Shown piece by piece: positions 46,043-58,261 of a stretch of 64,000 bases of DNA. A program made the position numbers and the translations under genes. The stretch is from Dichotomocladium elegans (lineage: Eukaryota > Mucoromycota > Mucoromycetes > Mucorales > Lichtheimiaceae). The stretch's first letter is position 1, and each line of letters opens with the position of its first letter. The notes beneath the pieces are model-generated. The model saw only the letters and a program-made list of their open reading frames with translations. It was not told where the DNA came from and searched no databases. The DNA lies in assembly GCA_025716815.1 (NCBI GenBank), contig JAIXMN010000026.1:372001-436000 (forward strand), in the 5' to 3' direction.

Positions 46043-47395
46043 ATTTGATCAGTGAGAGGAATGGATGAATTAGAGTGTAATTGAGAAAAAGGGTGTTGTT
46101 TTCTTTTGAAGATGGAAAGGAAGGGGATAAAATAAAAATGGGCGGAACGTCTCGGTGCTCTCTGATTAGACCCAATCCATAAGGTACCAGGGTGACACAA
46201 GCAGGCAATATATGGCAATTGTCCACTCGACTTCTTGATTAAACGATCGCTGCTACCATGTGGGTGCTGGATCCATTTGCTTTTGTGCCCACATAAAATA
46301 CTCCTGGTTTGTCGTGTGCGTTGCGTACCTCTTACATTACAATATCTCCTTTTGTGTGAGCTGGTCTATTTACTTTTATGCAACTCAGGAACAAGACGAT
46401 ACTATCCTCCTTATCCTCGCCCTAGCTTTTCTTTTTCTTTTTACAAAGAAAAAAGGGAAAGAACAGACAAAGGAGTCCCCATTTATAGGATACTGACACT
46501 CTATACGTCACCGAATGAATCGGCTGCACAAAACCAAACGCGTTGTTGACCATAATACAGTGCTTTGCCTTTAGATCCCGCTATCCGCCATACAGATCCA
46601 GGCAGCTTAGTACAGTTTTCGGACTGCCCGCTCACTTTTTGACCTGTCACCCGCAGTATACTGATAACTCAATCCCACAGATCGCCCCAGCATTGATATA
46701 TATGAACAGTGAAGCTGTACCGTCCCCAAGCATTGAATATTTATTTTCGAACATGAGCCCCGTACATGAGTGGAAGCCATATGCTACCAGTTGGAGGAAA
46801 ATAACGGAAGGATCGATTAAGCGATGATACATAGGGCCATGCATAAGGTGCAATCATAGCCCCCTCCAGAGACTACATAAGTATCTTCAACTGCCTGATA
46901 GCTTCAATGGCTTTGACCATTTTCCTACGAAGGATCTCCCCTAATACATGGAGGAAGAGATAAGATATTGACGAGGGAAATGGTATACCACGTCAACCCC
47001 TTGGAAAGGACATCGGTTTTTCACGGAAAGCAACCGGTTTGACTGGAACACAAATATCTGGATACGATCCCACGCAGAAAATGATCTATCGATCCACATT
47101 TCGTTCGTTTGCGTGTATTATATTTTTGGACTCGGGAAAAGATATCAGGATTCGATGAATGCCTCGTTATTCGCGATTTGACAGCAACCGCTATCATTTC
47201 TCATTGAAAGATAACGTTGTCGTTACAGCCAGCATGAAGCAACTGTAGCGCACCTACTGGTGGCAGTTCCATGCGACTGCGGGTGGAACGTGCCAAGGAA
47301 TCTAGCACGAGATGTTCATGATATATATACAGGGCAGAACATCTGTAAGGTGGATCATAGATGTCAGAAGTGGAATTTATGTAAATAGCAAGGTA

Positions 47396-47551
47396 CAGGG
47401 GCCGCCCGTTATAGTGATATCCTCGGTCCCAGGAAATCGCATCGTTATAAGGAATTGGAATAAGCCCTGCCTGGCAATTTTGTTCTTCATAAAGTGTATC
47501 GCTATAACGAATGATCATTATAACGAATATAACTATAACGGGCAGCCACTG
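47396..47551. mobile_element. 156-bp MITE with pogo/Tc1-mariner-like terminal inverted repeats
   Basis: The two ends are imperfect inverted repeats. Read inwards, both begin CAG, share GCCCGTTATAGT, and match at 23 of 27 positions. A TA dinucleotide flanks each end (47394-47395 and 47552-47553), as expected from the TA target duplication of Tc1/mariner/pogo transposases. Inside, the core CGTTATA occurs twice in the left arm and three times inverted in the right arm, resembling subterminal transposase-binding repeats. There is no coding capacity, so a full-length partner elsewhere in the genome would have mobilised it. Confidence 0.75.
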
Positions 47552-48113
47552 TATCTGGTGGTTGAAAAGAGAAAATGTTAAAAGTTCTTAGCAAAAGTAA
47601 TGATCCCCAAGCCTATTTGTCTTCTCTTTCTTATACACATACTGATTAGACAACTGAAAATGCAATCCTCTCCCCGTATCCTTTAACTTGTTATTGCGAG
47701 TGAACACCGCATCTTGTCCAGATGCGACAACTGGGGTATTCTCATCCTTTTCGACGCCAGTATCCATTGGGCTCATTCGCGCGGCCTGCTCCTCTCTTTA
47801 TTGAGTGCAACACGAGAGGTTTTCTGGACACAGTCAACATGTATCTGTATAGCTGTTGGGGGGGGCGAAACACAAACCTCAGGATAAACGCTCGTTGTGG
47901 CAGTAGGTTCCTGCAGTGGAAGTCCTGCTATCAGCCTGAAACCTTTCTTATATCGGATCACCACATCATATTGGATCCAATCGTCAGGAAACGCACTCTA
48001 CTATTTCATGTTAACTTGACGTTGATTTGTCTGTATGCATGTGGATGTGCGTATATGTCGTGAACGCAGCCGGCCAATGTGCTGAATGACTGCCTTACCC
48101 TCTCTATGCCATG

Positions 48114-48548
48114 TCAGTGCTCTAGCTCCTCCGCTCCAGGTGCGAGATACAAACATAGACCTTCTTCACCACCCACCTCGGCTCGCTCCACCGCCCCCGC
48201 CATTATCCTGCTGCCAAAAACCATCATCCGATCCAGATCAATGACCTTGCAGGGGCGAGATGGGAAACTTCTTCCGAAAAGACCTGCGTGACATTTCGCA
48301 TCGATGATCGAAAAGAAAGGCGATTCCAATAAGCCCAGATCGTATATCGACCAAATCAAAACACGCTGCCTTGACGCAGAACGGGGTGTTTCCAGCACCG
48401 GCTCAATTTGATCAAGGTTATAGACACCGTTGTGTTTCTGGTCAACCCCGATAACCCAGTGAGTGTGACCGAGTATGATTTCGCCATGCAAGCAAGTCTG
48501 GGCATCCCTCATCAAGTCATTGAGTGATATCCATGATGCATTGCGCAT
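48114..48548 (-). CDS. Doubtful hypothetical open frame
   Basis: A 144-codon open frame with mixed composition and some protein-like runs (HGEIILGHTHWVIGVDQ, RQRVLIWSIYDLGLLESPF). I recognise no domain, find no intron-exon continuation and see no supporting neighbour. It lies in a gene-poor region next to a MITE, so it may be an exon of a decayed gene or chance. Confidence 0.2.
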   Translation of the reverse strand: MRNASWISLNDLMRDAQTCLHGEIILGHTHWVIGVDQKHNGVYNLDQIEPVLETPRSASRQRVLIWSIYDLGLLESPFFSIIDAKCHAGLFGRSFPSRPCKVIDLDRMMVFGSRIMAGAVERAEVGGEEGLCLYLAPGAEELEH

Positions 48549-50164
48549 GTAAGATCGAAGAGTTCAGCCCAGCTCAAGGTATTATCGGTCGCAAGCGATC
48601 CTGCAGTTACACTCAAGTTGGATTCAATGTGGACTTGTGGCTGCTGTTTGATTCGAGTCAAAATGAATAGGATCTACATATTTGTCGTCGAAGTTGCAAA
48701 GGCGGGAAACTTATCCATATTGTGCCCATGGCATATTACAAACTGATATGAGATTTCAAGGACCTTGGAACATACCTTCAACGCCACATGCAACTGCCAC
48801 TCTTGTCCTGGCACGGTATATGCTCACAACTCGTATCGATGCACATGCTGGCACAGTTCTCTTGCCAACCCTGGTCTTTATTATTTTACTTGCATGCGAA
48901 ATTTATTTTGGAAATAAAGTATTGCAAGAAACTTGGGATCGCTGCATGGATTCACAAAGAGATTCATTATGTTCATTTCCATGGGGTCAGATTTGGAACG
49001 AAATGCCCTCATGATCAAAAAGAAAAGTTTATAGATTTGATAGATTGTCGCAAGGATTCAGCTACGAGCCGCCACTAGGCGCAGAGATTGCCTTGATACC
49101 AACGCTTGCCTGTCATCCACGAGACCAAGTATCATTAGCTGTTCTTCCTGCCGACTTGCTGGCGCTGCAAATACAACCTTTATACGGTCTCAGCCGTCTT
49201 CTCCTCGCGGTACCGACCTGGAGCCCGACAGTTATGGTAGGGTCGCCATGGATAACGGCTCGTTATATAACATTGTACCGGCATCGCTGCGGATGGCCAT
49301 CCATTTGAAGCAGCAGCTTCAACAGTTTCTTCCATATGCATAATATACCACGTTTAAACAAATACTAATTATCGCTATGTACCATTCTTTTCTAAACACT
49401 TATTGGCCCTTGGACAGGATTGCTAAGGAAACAGTATTGGTACTGAGTGGATGTATCAAAGGAAAAGGGAGTTCAAGCCTGTAAGAATGATTTCTACGCC
49501 ACAAATTAAGCATCGACGTAGCTGGTCAGCGACAAGTCTTATTTTCCTTACCTTTATCTTTTTTTTTGGGTTCTTTCTTCTCATAGTTGTGTGGCCTTAG
49601 CATGAGTATTTCTCCCCGCGCTTGGAAATGCAAGTTTGGGGTGCAGAGTGAAATTGAAAGGCTTTTACATGGGTTAGTTCCAAGCTCTGTCCGTACGCAG
49701 CACATTGTTACGAGGACGTCTCCCTTGAACGACTCTTACGCACATACACCTGGATCCAGAAAGCAATGTCTCTTCTTTTGAGTATGGGCCGACGCATAGA
49801 CAGGATGATTGGCTCAAGCTCAAAGGGAAAAAAGAAAAGGTTTAGCGCAATCGTGCCAATCCTTAAACGTGGCCAGGTGATATCTCCACTTTGGTACATT
49901 TGTTCATATCGCTTCCTCAGATATGACACAGGAGGATGGTGGGTGGACCGTTGTGACTGCTAAAGCATAGCTTCGCAAACCATCGGCTTGCGGGGCCTAG
50001 CTCAGCTTGGGAGGGGGGGAGGAGACGGGCGAGAGGGGGAGAGACACCCAATTCGGCGGCGAAAAGGCTTAACTGGGCACACGCACACACAGACACACAC
50101 ACGTTTCACGCGCACTCAGACCCGTTTATTACATATTTTTTTTTCTCTTTCTCCCCAACTCACC

Positions 50165-52129
50165 ATGTTTTGCGCGAGTAAGTTAATCCCTTTTTCAACT
50201 ACACATGCATCGTTGAGGAAAACAAAGACAAGCCACTGACACATCCTGTCTTTCTTTTTTAGTCTCTGGTGAAGCCCCCGAAGAACCTGTCATCTCGATC
50301 AAATCGGGCCATCTCTTTGAGAAGCGGCTTATCGAAAAATACATTGCTGATCATGGCAAGGATCCAGTGACAGGCGAAATTATGTCCACCGACGATCTGA
50401 TCGTGGTGAAGGCGAGTAAGTTATTCAGACCCATTATAGCACAAATTCAACGGAGAAAATGACGAGATTCACTTGTTGCATGCTTTTAGATCCTGAGACG
50501 GTCCGTCCGCGCCCTCCTAAGCTTTCGTCCGTGCCGTCGCTCCTATCAGCCCTGCAAAATGAGTGGGACAGTGTTATGCTTGAGTCGTTCGTACTGAAAC
50601 AACAATATCAGCAAGTCAGACAAGAGCTTTCGCACTCGCTGTACCAGGCTGACGCTGCCACGCGCGTCATTGCTCGTCTCAAGAAAGAGCGCGATGCCGC
50701 ACGAGAGTAAGCGATTACCACATTGGTGGAATGTACTCTTTCTTATTTAACCGGAACTCTTTTCATTACATCTTCTGTATAGAGCTCTTGCCAATGTCCA
50801 GGCCCATTTGGGTACCACTCCTGCTGGCGCTGCCCCAGAGGCTGAAAAGGCACCCATGGAAGTGGACACCGCCGGTTTGCCAGTCGAAGTTATTAATAAG
50901 ATTAATGAGACCAGCGAGACGTAAGCCAATGATATAGGACGGAGGAGGAGGACAGAGCTGGAGATAATAACCCATTAGCGTTCATCCATGGCTCTAGCTT
51001 GTCACAAGGCCGCCGAAAGAGAAAGCCACCAGCTGAGCACACCTCTGCGGATGTTGTGCAGACGTTCACCCAGACGTCGACGATTCCATCTATGCATTCT
51101 GCTCGCTCTGCGGGTATCACAGCTGTTGACGTTGATGTTTCTGGTCAGCACATTCTGACGGGAGGCAACGACAAGCACGTCCAGATTTACAACAAGGCCG
51201 AAGAAAAGGTCACTGCCAATCTGACAGGACATACTAAGAAGATAACTGCTGTCAGATTCCGTGGCGTTGCTGCCGAGGAAGGTGACATTGCTCTTAGCGC
51301 AAGCGCAGACAAGCACGTTCGTGTCTGGGCACCTGGAGGAACCAAGGGTAAAAAAAAAATTCGAGAAAAAGGACCAAAAGTTTATTTACCATGGTTGCCT
51401 GTTTGTAGGTTACCATAACGCACACAACATTGCTGCACATGGTGGCGAAGTGACGGGTCTTTCTATTCATCCTAGCAAGGACTACTTTGTCAGCTCTGGC
51501 CTGGACAGCAAGTGGGGTCTGTACGACTTTGAGACGGGCAAGACGATTGTCGATGCTGTTGATTCGGAATACACTTCTGGTAAATCGGGAGGAGAGGGAA
51601 GAGTTATTATTGCACATGCATCAGGGGATTGATTATATATATATATATATATATATATATAGGCTACACGACGATTGAATTCCATCCCGACGGTATGCTC
51701 TTGGGTGCTGGTACGGTTGACTCTGCCGTTCGCATCTGGGACGTCAAGTCCCAGTCGGTCGCGGCCACGTTTGGGGAGCACGCCGGCAAGATCAATGCTC
51801 TGGCGTTCTCTGAGAATGGTTATATTGTGGCTACGGCCTCAGAGGACAATCTTGTGAAGATCTGGGACCTTCGAAAGCTGAGTAACACCAAGACGTTCAC
51901 TCTCGCGGAGGGCACCAAGATCAACGCGCTTGCGTTTGACTGGTACGGCCAGTATCTTGCTGCGGCTGGCACAAATATCAACATCCTCAAGGCCAAGGAC
52001 GGATCCCAGCTTGCCTCATTCTCTGATAATACGGGTGAAATTACCGGCGTCAAATGGGCACCGATGGCCGATTCGCTGTTGGCAGCTGGCCTTGACCGTA
52101 CGATCCGATACTACAGTGCACCCAACTAA
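50165..52129 (+). CDS. PRP19: Pre-mRNA-processing factor 19 (U-box E3 ligase, NTC core)
   Basis: Seven exons (50165-50177, 50263-50415, 50490-50706, 50783-50920, 50998-51347, 51409-51579, 51663-52129) give 502 residues. The N terminus is the Prp19 U-box: [20 protein letters not shown], then [11 protein letters not shown] and [18 protein letters not shown] coiled-coil tetramerisation segment follows (~65-135), then seven WD repeats ending at residue 502 ([58 protein letters not shown]). Prp19 is the E3 ubiquitin ligase scaffold of the spliceosomal NineTeen complex. The first coding exon is only 13 nt. The sixth intron ends in a long AT dinucleotide repeat that runs into the acceptor. Confidence 0.97.
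51629..51661 (+). repeat. AT dinucleotide repeat in PRP19 intron 6
   Basis: About 15 TA units fill the end of the intron and form the acceptor itself (TATATAG). No polypyrimidine tract separates the repeat from the AG, so length changes here could affect splicing. Confidence 0.85.
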
Positions 52130-52256
52130 GTGCAGAAGGATATGTTTCTCGGGGAGATGGATTTTGTTTGTGTGTTTGCGTTTCAATATATTTAAAAGAA
52201 AAAGAAGCATAAAGAAGCGATTTTCTTTTCGGCTGATTTTGGGTACTATTGTACCG

Positions 52257-53691
52257 TTATCCTGAGCGAGAGCATTGTCTGATCCAACGTCGACGGCGGG
52301 TGAGACGAGCCTGCCGGTCACGGTTTGCATTCTTTCCGGCGTATTCCCAGTGATTGTCTGTGTAGACCCATCCACCTTCCTCGGGCGATACCAGGAATTC
52401 TAGTTAAGATTGGCATGTTATTAAGACTCATCATTAACCCGATAATGATTATTGCTGTCGTACCGATACCGAGGGTCTCATCGATCCAGGGGCCTGTTAT
52501 ATCGAGCTGCCAATCATCCTGGGACCATCGGTATCCTGCAGGAGCTGGGAATTCGTCTTTGGGCTGAAGTTGTGATGAACCGGACAAATCTGACCACGGA
52601 CTTCGTTCGCCTTTGAGCATCTAGAACCTCTCATGCGCGCCATACACACACAAAACACATCGCATCGTCCCCCCCAGTCCACCCTTTTATTTCAGCATCG
52701 GTTGCTTGTTTGTCTCATGAGAGGGGGGGTTAGGGGCATGGAGAAGAAAAGATCTTTCCTCACCTGGGGTGCAAATCCAGTGGCTTCCCACCATCGTTGG
52801 TTCTCATAGAGCGAGACGGTTTTGATGTGATCTTGTTCCTGTTGTTGTTGTTGTTGTGTAGTGTACCAAGTACCTGCTTCCTTCATCTTGTGCTCACCAA
52901 GGGCAATAGCCTCAGGACCGAGCTCGCGCCAGATATACTTTGCCAAGCGCGTGTTGGATAAGAACACGGCCCAGCCGCCAAAGAGCGCTAGCAGCTGGAT
53001 AGGCACGAACCACACGGTCAGTGCGATGACCAGACCGGAGCCGAGCGTGGCCTGAAGGATCTGCAGCGACAGCTGCTCGTCGGTCCAGTCGACCCAATGG
53101 GCATGCATCGCGACTGCATCGTAGGCATCGCTCACTTCACCCATCATGTTTTGCAGATTCATCATGTTCTTCAGATACTCTGGCGATCCCTCCCGGGCGG
53201 CCCTGAGCTGATGTTGCTTCTTCTTTTGGTAGTTGGACAGCAGGACAGACAGGAGGATCGCATGAGGCACAAGCAGCAGCCATCGCGGATACATGCACAC
53301 AATGCCGTACACCACCATCGCCACTGCCGTGTCAAGCGGCTTGTCCCAGCTCAGAAGCAGCAGGACGGCATCGCGAAAACGAAACATAAAGCCGCACCGC
53401 GACGCAAACCGCACGAAATTCTTCGCTGACACTTGGGCATTCAAGGGCGGAAGATGAGCGAGATAATCATTCGGCGGCTCATCGCTCTCCTGCGCTTGCA
53501 ATGCCGCAGTAACAATAACACTTTGAATATGCTCGGACGTGGTGGGCGCGCGCTTTGTCAGGAGGGCGTCGGACGGACCAGAAGAGCCCACCTAAGTTTT
53601 CGTTTTTTTTTTTTTTGCATGAAACAGAATATTTGGTTCTAGTTCAGTTTTTTTCCTGGCCTTGGGAATATAATAATACCTTTGTTATCAT
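52257..53691 (-). CDS. Peroxin/dysferlin-domain membrane protein (Pex28-32/Pex24 family)
   Basis: Four exons (53680-53691, 52764-53591, 52470-52620, 52257-52399) give 377 residues. The N-terminal part has reticulon-like hydrophobic segments (VAMVVYGIVCMYPRWLLLVPHAI; LGSGLVIALTVWFVPIQLLALF) that would sit in the ER or peroxisome membrane. The C-terminal part matches the dysferlin/peroxin (DysF) domain: VSLYENQRWWEATGFAPQ, then LKGERSPWSDLSG, GYRWSQDDWQLDITGPWID, then EGGWVYTDNHWEYAG. It ends in a basic RRRRW tail. Family members regulate peroxisome number and size from ER-peroxisome contacts. The first coding exon is 12 nt (Met-Ile-Thr-Lys), inferred from a CTTAG acceptor and in-phase donor. 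A polyQ run lies between the membrane and DysF parts. Confidence 0.88.
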
Positions 53692-53811
53692 ATTGATTGT
53701 TTAGTCAGAGGGAAAGGGAGGGAATAAAAAAAATATATGTTTCCAATGGGAGAGAGAAATATAAAAAGCACGTGAATTTTTTTTTGGATTGTGGGGAAGT
53801 GGATGAAGTAT

Positions 53812-55680
53812 TTAAAGGAGTCCGGTTAAATACTTTGCATTCGGTTCACCCTCATCTGCCTTCTCTCGCAAAAAGGTGACAAGATGCTGGCGGCACCAGC
53901 GCTGCAGCTGGACGGCGTCCTCAAGCTCGTGGCGTGGCGCGGCATCCATAAAGCCTATGGTGCCGGAGGCCACAGCCACGCAGATGCGCCAAGCGGCAAG
54001 GAACTGCTTGAGCATGTCATACCGCTTGTCCACAAGGGCCATGTGGTACCAAGCGAGCAGCGGGATCAGTAGGAGGGCCGTCAAGAATCCCGTGAGGGTG
54101 AAATCAAGGTACTTCCATACTTGGTAACAAAGCGTCATGTACAGCGGCAGACCCGAGATCACCGAAACAACAAGCTTGCTCTGTGCGACAGACTCGGTGT
54201 ACGGTTCATATCGATCAGCAAGCCGTCCAGATAGGTATATTGGCGAATTGATGATGATGCCAGGTAAAAACAACGGTATCGAAAATATAAGCTTGATCCA
54301 CGTCGACATGAATCGCGACACCACGTGGGACAACGTAATCTCGTTATTCTCGAACATGCTGATGTCCTGCGCGCTGAGTCGGAGCAACTTCAGGGTTTTA
54401 TGGAACGTCAGCAATCGACTCTTGAGCGGACTGTATTCCTCGCCCTCTTTGGCTGATCGAAAGAGCTCGATTAGACTATCACACCGACTATGTGAATACA
54501 CATACTCTTTGCCTTGCATAATCGCCACCACATCCTGCTCATTTGCCCCGTACCTTTGTGATATCCGGACATAGTCCTCCAGCGGTATAGTGTTGCCAAA
54601 CAAAACTGTCCTTGCTTCTGTTGCGGCATAAAGGGTATCCCTGACAACAACGAACATGTATATCAGAGGTAAGAATGTCAGGACGTAGATGACGATCTTT
54701 CTCATAGGCCACATCCGCCCCTAGACAATCAAACATACCAATCAGGACTGTTGATTGTCCCTCGCTCAACGCCGGCGGCAATCCGCGCGGTGAGTTGCTT
54801 GACAGCTGGCTTTGGATTGATTTGGAAGTTGGACAAATCTTGCGGTGTCACTAAGATGGGCTCGCCGTATCTTTTTTGTTATCTGAACATGAGAACAATC
54901 CACAGCGGGAAAGGGGAATGACAACTCACTCGACGACAACGTCACTCCGCCATTTATTCTTGGTTGTGTACGTGATGCCAACCGGGATCACATGAAGCAC
55001 TGCGTCGGGCCGTTGTGACAAGAACTCGAATGCAGCCCAGGACATGCCGTCCTTGAACGGCAGATGATGAGGTAACGTGTACGATGTGCCTATATAGAAA
55101 AGTCAACATCAGTTTCAAGAAACACTATGCTATTCTAGCCCGAGCTTCATGACATCTCTACCTCACCGCACCCCCCGAAAAGCAACTGCCTTCGCTGCCA
55201 GAAACATCCCTCCGAAGCCAAAAAAAAAGAAAGCAAACCTTCGGGAAACAGGGCAATGACTCCCCCTTGTCCAAGGCATTTCAGGGTGTGCTCAAAGAGC
55301 TGAGCGTTACTGGGGGTGTTGATATTGACGGGCAAAACGCCTGCAGCATGAAGAACTTGACCAACCAGAGGAATCTTAAAGAACCGTGCAAGTGCCCAGA
55401 AATGACAAGGTCGCGCCTGTGGAAAGGTCGCAATTAAAACTGCAGGATCGAGCACCATGTTCATGTGATTCACTGCCACCAGCAGCGGGCCGGCGGGGCT
55501 TATCGGTGCCCGAGTAATGACCTTGATGTGGCGGAAGTAGACCCATACCGCAAAACGGGAGAGGTATTGGAGAGCGTGGTACACCCGAGACTTGACTTCG
55601 CCATTACTGCGATTGTTACTGTGGTTGTCGGCGATCTCTGCAGTTGTATCTTTTTCTGCTGCTTTATCTTGACGCGCCAT
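53812..55680 (-). CDS. Glycerol-3-phosphate/DHAP acyltransferase, Gpt2/Sct1-like
   Basis: Four exons (55239-55680, 54930-55089, 54739-54870, 53812-54640) give 520 residues. Acyltransferase motifs follow in order: the catalytic NHMNMVLDP (His-x5-Asp as in yeast Sct1/Gpt2), then ALARFFKIPLVGQVLHAAGVLPV, the FPEG motif split by the first intron, then IPVGITYT. Several membrane helices follow in the C-terminal part (LIFSIPLFLPGIIINSPIYL; YLDFTLTGFLTALLLIPLLAWY). These ER enzymes put the first acyl chain on glycerol-3-phosphate or dihydroxyacetone phosphate. At 520 residues it is shorter than the ~740-residue yeast proteins, lacking their long tail. The last intron's acceptor (GTTGTCAG) was chosen over an upstream one because only it keeps the frame. 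The gene ends 120 bp upstream of the peroxin start. Confidence 0.9.
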
Positions 55681-56006
55681 TGCAAAGAAGGAACGAAAGG
55701 AAGAGAAAAGAAGGGGAAGGGAGAAAGGAAAACCAGGGTGGACAGGGACAAGGTAGGATAGACGTTTTATGGAGAGCAAAAGAAAACCAAGAAAAAAATC
55801 AAGCTGACTCCATTTTTGGAGAACCAAAGCTGATTGTTGAGGCAAAAGCGTGCTTGGCTAGTTGGGAGGATCATTGTTTATTTACAGCATACTATCCCTC
55901 GCCCGTTTGCAACGTGTGCTTTCACTTAAGCTCCTCATTAAAAGATAAGGAGGCAAGGTCACTACCACTGACGCGCATAGGCTGACGAGCTTGCAGTTGC
56001 GTATAC
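55681..56006. other. Intergenic spacer, VAP gene to acyltransferase gene
   Basis: The VAP gene ends and the acyltransferase gene begins here, both on the minus strand. The acyltransferase leader is pyrimidine-rich on its own strand. I see no further gene. Confidence 0.5.
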
Positions 56007-56921
56007 TTAACGCTTTTCAATGTGCGTGAAGAATGCATATGACAATGAGAATACGGTCACAGCCACTGCAAGTAAGACCTGTAAAGACACGGTTGTCTTC
56101 CGCTGTTGATCTCTCAAGTCACGTATCGCATCTAATTCATCATCATATAAATCCAATCTTCCTTCTAGTGACAGAAGCTCGCTCTTCGTCCGTTCCAGCT
56201 CTTGATCGATCAATGGCTTCGTCATGTCGGTATCAAAGTGACAAATGACACGGTGTCTTTCAATCTTATATTGCGGGTTCGCATCGATCCTGGTCCACTG
56301 ACACGAAACACTGATGTATTAGCAAACTCATTCGTCCGTTTACCCGGGAAGAACAAAATATACCCACCAGATCGTTTGCCAATGATGCTAGATGTCTCTG
56401 TTGCACGATTTCAGAGGTTTCCAAAAGGAATGTGTCACTGAATTCAGCATCATTGGCAGACTCCGGAGAAGGTGGTAACATCAAGACTTTTGAATGTTTG
56501 AATGGGGCGAAGTGAAGGAGCGCGATGGGTGGGAGGTGGGGCACATTGTCGCCGAAAATTTAAGAGTTAGCATCGAGACAAAAAAAAAGCAAACGATCTC
56601 TTCCCATTTTCCAGCATTACTTTCGATTTGGATCGTCGACTTTCCAAAGACAACTCCGGCGCGGGGCTTCACAATATAACGGAAAGGCGCTGTCGATTGG
56701 ATTCTGAAAGCAACCGGATTGTTATACTCGTTTCGAACGGTCAATGTGCTGAAGGACATTCGTGACGATGAATCTAACGCTAGATTCTGTCAAAATCGTC
56801 TTTTTGTCTGACATGGCAATACAACGCGTGCACATGCACGCAGGCTCTTTTGCCAAAATAATGGATGTTTATTCTTACGTCGAAAAGACAGAGCATTTCC
56901 GGGCTGGAGGGTGATGGACAT
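56007..56921 (-). CDS. SCS2: VAP/Scs2 protein (MSP domain, tail-anchored)
   Basis: Four exons (56879-56921, 56621-56779, 56368-56486, 56007-56297) give 203 residues. The MSP domain reads MSITLQPGNALSFR, SSRMSFSTLTVRNEYNNPVAF, TTAP-like STAPFRYIVKPRAGVV, then a strand with LMLPPSPE and FSDTFLLETSE, followed by YKIERHRVICHF. A coiled coil follows (QELERTKSELLSLEGRLDL) and a C-terminal membrane helix (VLLAVAVTVFSLSYAFF). This is the standard VAP layout. VAPs sit in the ER and recruit FFAT-motif proteins to membrane contacts. The canonical FFAT-binding TxKTT-type patch is not obvious by eye. All introns are GT-AG and phase-consistent, and the 43-nt first exon is supported by the conserved MSP start. 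Confidence 0.9.
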
Positions 56922-58261
56922 GATGGGGGGGAGGGTCGGAGGTGAGCAGAGAAAGGACGGGCGGAAAAACGAAATCAGCATTGATCTTCCGAAAAAAGTT
57001 GCTGCACCTTTTTTTTTGCAGAATTATACACACATACTCTAAGGTGTGATTCATATGAGCGAGTGAAGAAATTCGTCGAGCAAAAACCACCTTGATCTTC
57101 ACACGCGTTTTCTCCAGGGGTGGGGGAAGGAAAAGGGACACTATGAGCAATACTACTACAGGAGATGATTTTCATTAAAAAAACAGCTGACTGTATGCGA
57201 TGAAATTGTGCAACGTTCGTCCGGAAGGTTCCTTTTATCTATGGAGAAACAAGATCGAATTCTCAAATCCGCCGCAGCAGATCATTGAAAGAGAGAACTA
57301 AAAAATGACTTCTTATTGGTCGTTATAACATTCGACATATGTAAGTGTCAAAATAACCACAGACGGCCTGGTGGGAGGAAGATACAGTGTAGGTATTCAC
57401 GATGTCTGAGCTGATACATGACATACACGTACACCATCCATGTCATAGATAGTCTGGGACTCTGTTTTCTTCCTTCTTCCACCAGGAACAACTATAGCCG
57501 CTTCTGCTTCTAGATGCAGCAGCATGTGATGTTTATTGGAATAAATGCGAGTAAGAGGCGACGCAAAGTGTTGCAGAATGCCAATGGAGACACACAACAA
57601 CAACAAAGACAAATACCATAACAACATAATGTTTTGGTGTTTTGCTGACTTCCCCTCAGACATGTGTTGTTCTGATGACAATCACAGCTAGGCAAGTAGA
57701 CATGTCCATAACAGCAGCGTCTTGATTATGTAACCCAAAAGAAAGAGGAGTTCATTCCCATGACCATCGATAACGGCTTTCTTTCTCTTTCTCTCTATGC
57801 ATGCGTGCGCCTCAATCCCATTACCCAAGCGTGGGAAGTAATTTAAGAAGAAAAAATACCGCGGCTTGCATGGAACCGAGTACCATTATTAAAAACATCT
57901 GTTGGGTTGATTTCCCAATTTGTCAAACCCGACAAAAGCGAGCAGCATTGTTGGCAATTGCGTTTCGGTTCCCGTGCCGATGAAGTTTTTTTTTGGGGGG
58001 GAGGTTACGAAGTTAGACTATATGTAATGAGAGATTAGAGCAGATAAAAACAGTTATATTCGATTCAAGTGACTATACGGCGGCTCAACTACTATTGCCA
58101 CTAGGTCATCATATACAGATCCCCTGTTCACAGTATGCACGACCTTGTGGCGCGCACTTCATGTTTCTATTCCGCTCTGCTGCGTTTAAGTTGGGCAATC
58201 ATGGAATGCCCGAAAATGGTAAAAATGCGAAGGTAAAAAATAGAGCGGGAAAAGGGCGTTC
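56922..58261. other. Intergenic region, fasciclin gene to VAP gene
   Basis: Contains the VAP promoter and the fasciclin 3' end. A 94-codon minus-strand frame at 57397-57681 has one hydrophobic segment (LLWYLSLLLLCVSIGILQHF) but no recognised domain, and I do not call it. The rest shows only T/G homopolymers (near 57988-58001). Confidence 0.45.

Larger units (their letters stand above)
46043..50164. other. Gene-poor 4.1-kb region with a MITE
   Basis: Apart from the inverted-repeat element at 47396-47551, I find no supportable gene. Partly protein-like open frames are 48114-48548 minus (144 codons) and 48682-49014 plus (110 codons), neither with a domain I recognise. The right end contains an AC-repeat tract (about 50080-50101) and a T-rich stretch leading to the PRP19 start. 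Confidence 0.45.

Noticed and set aside
54539..54720. Alternative exon start in the acyltransferase gene (acceptor at 54721)
   Set aside because: It would keep an open frame only briefly and break the family sequence. The downstream acceptor gives an unbroken frame.
57397..57681. 94-codon minus-strand frame with one hydrophobic segment
   Set aside because: There is a possible membrane segment but no homologue I recognise, no promoter-like context and no splice continuation.
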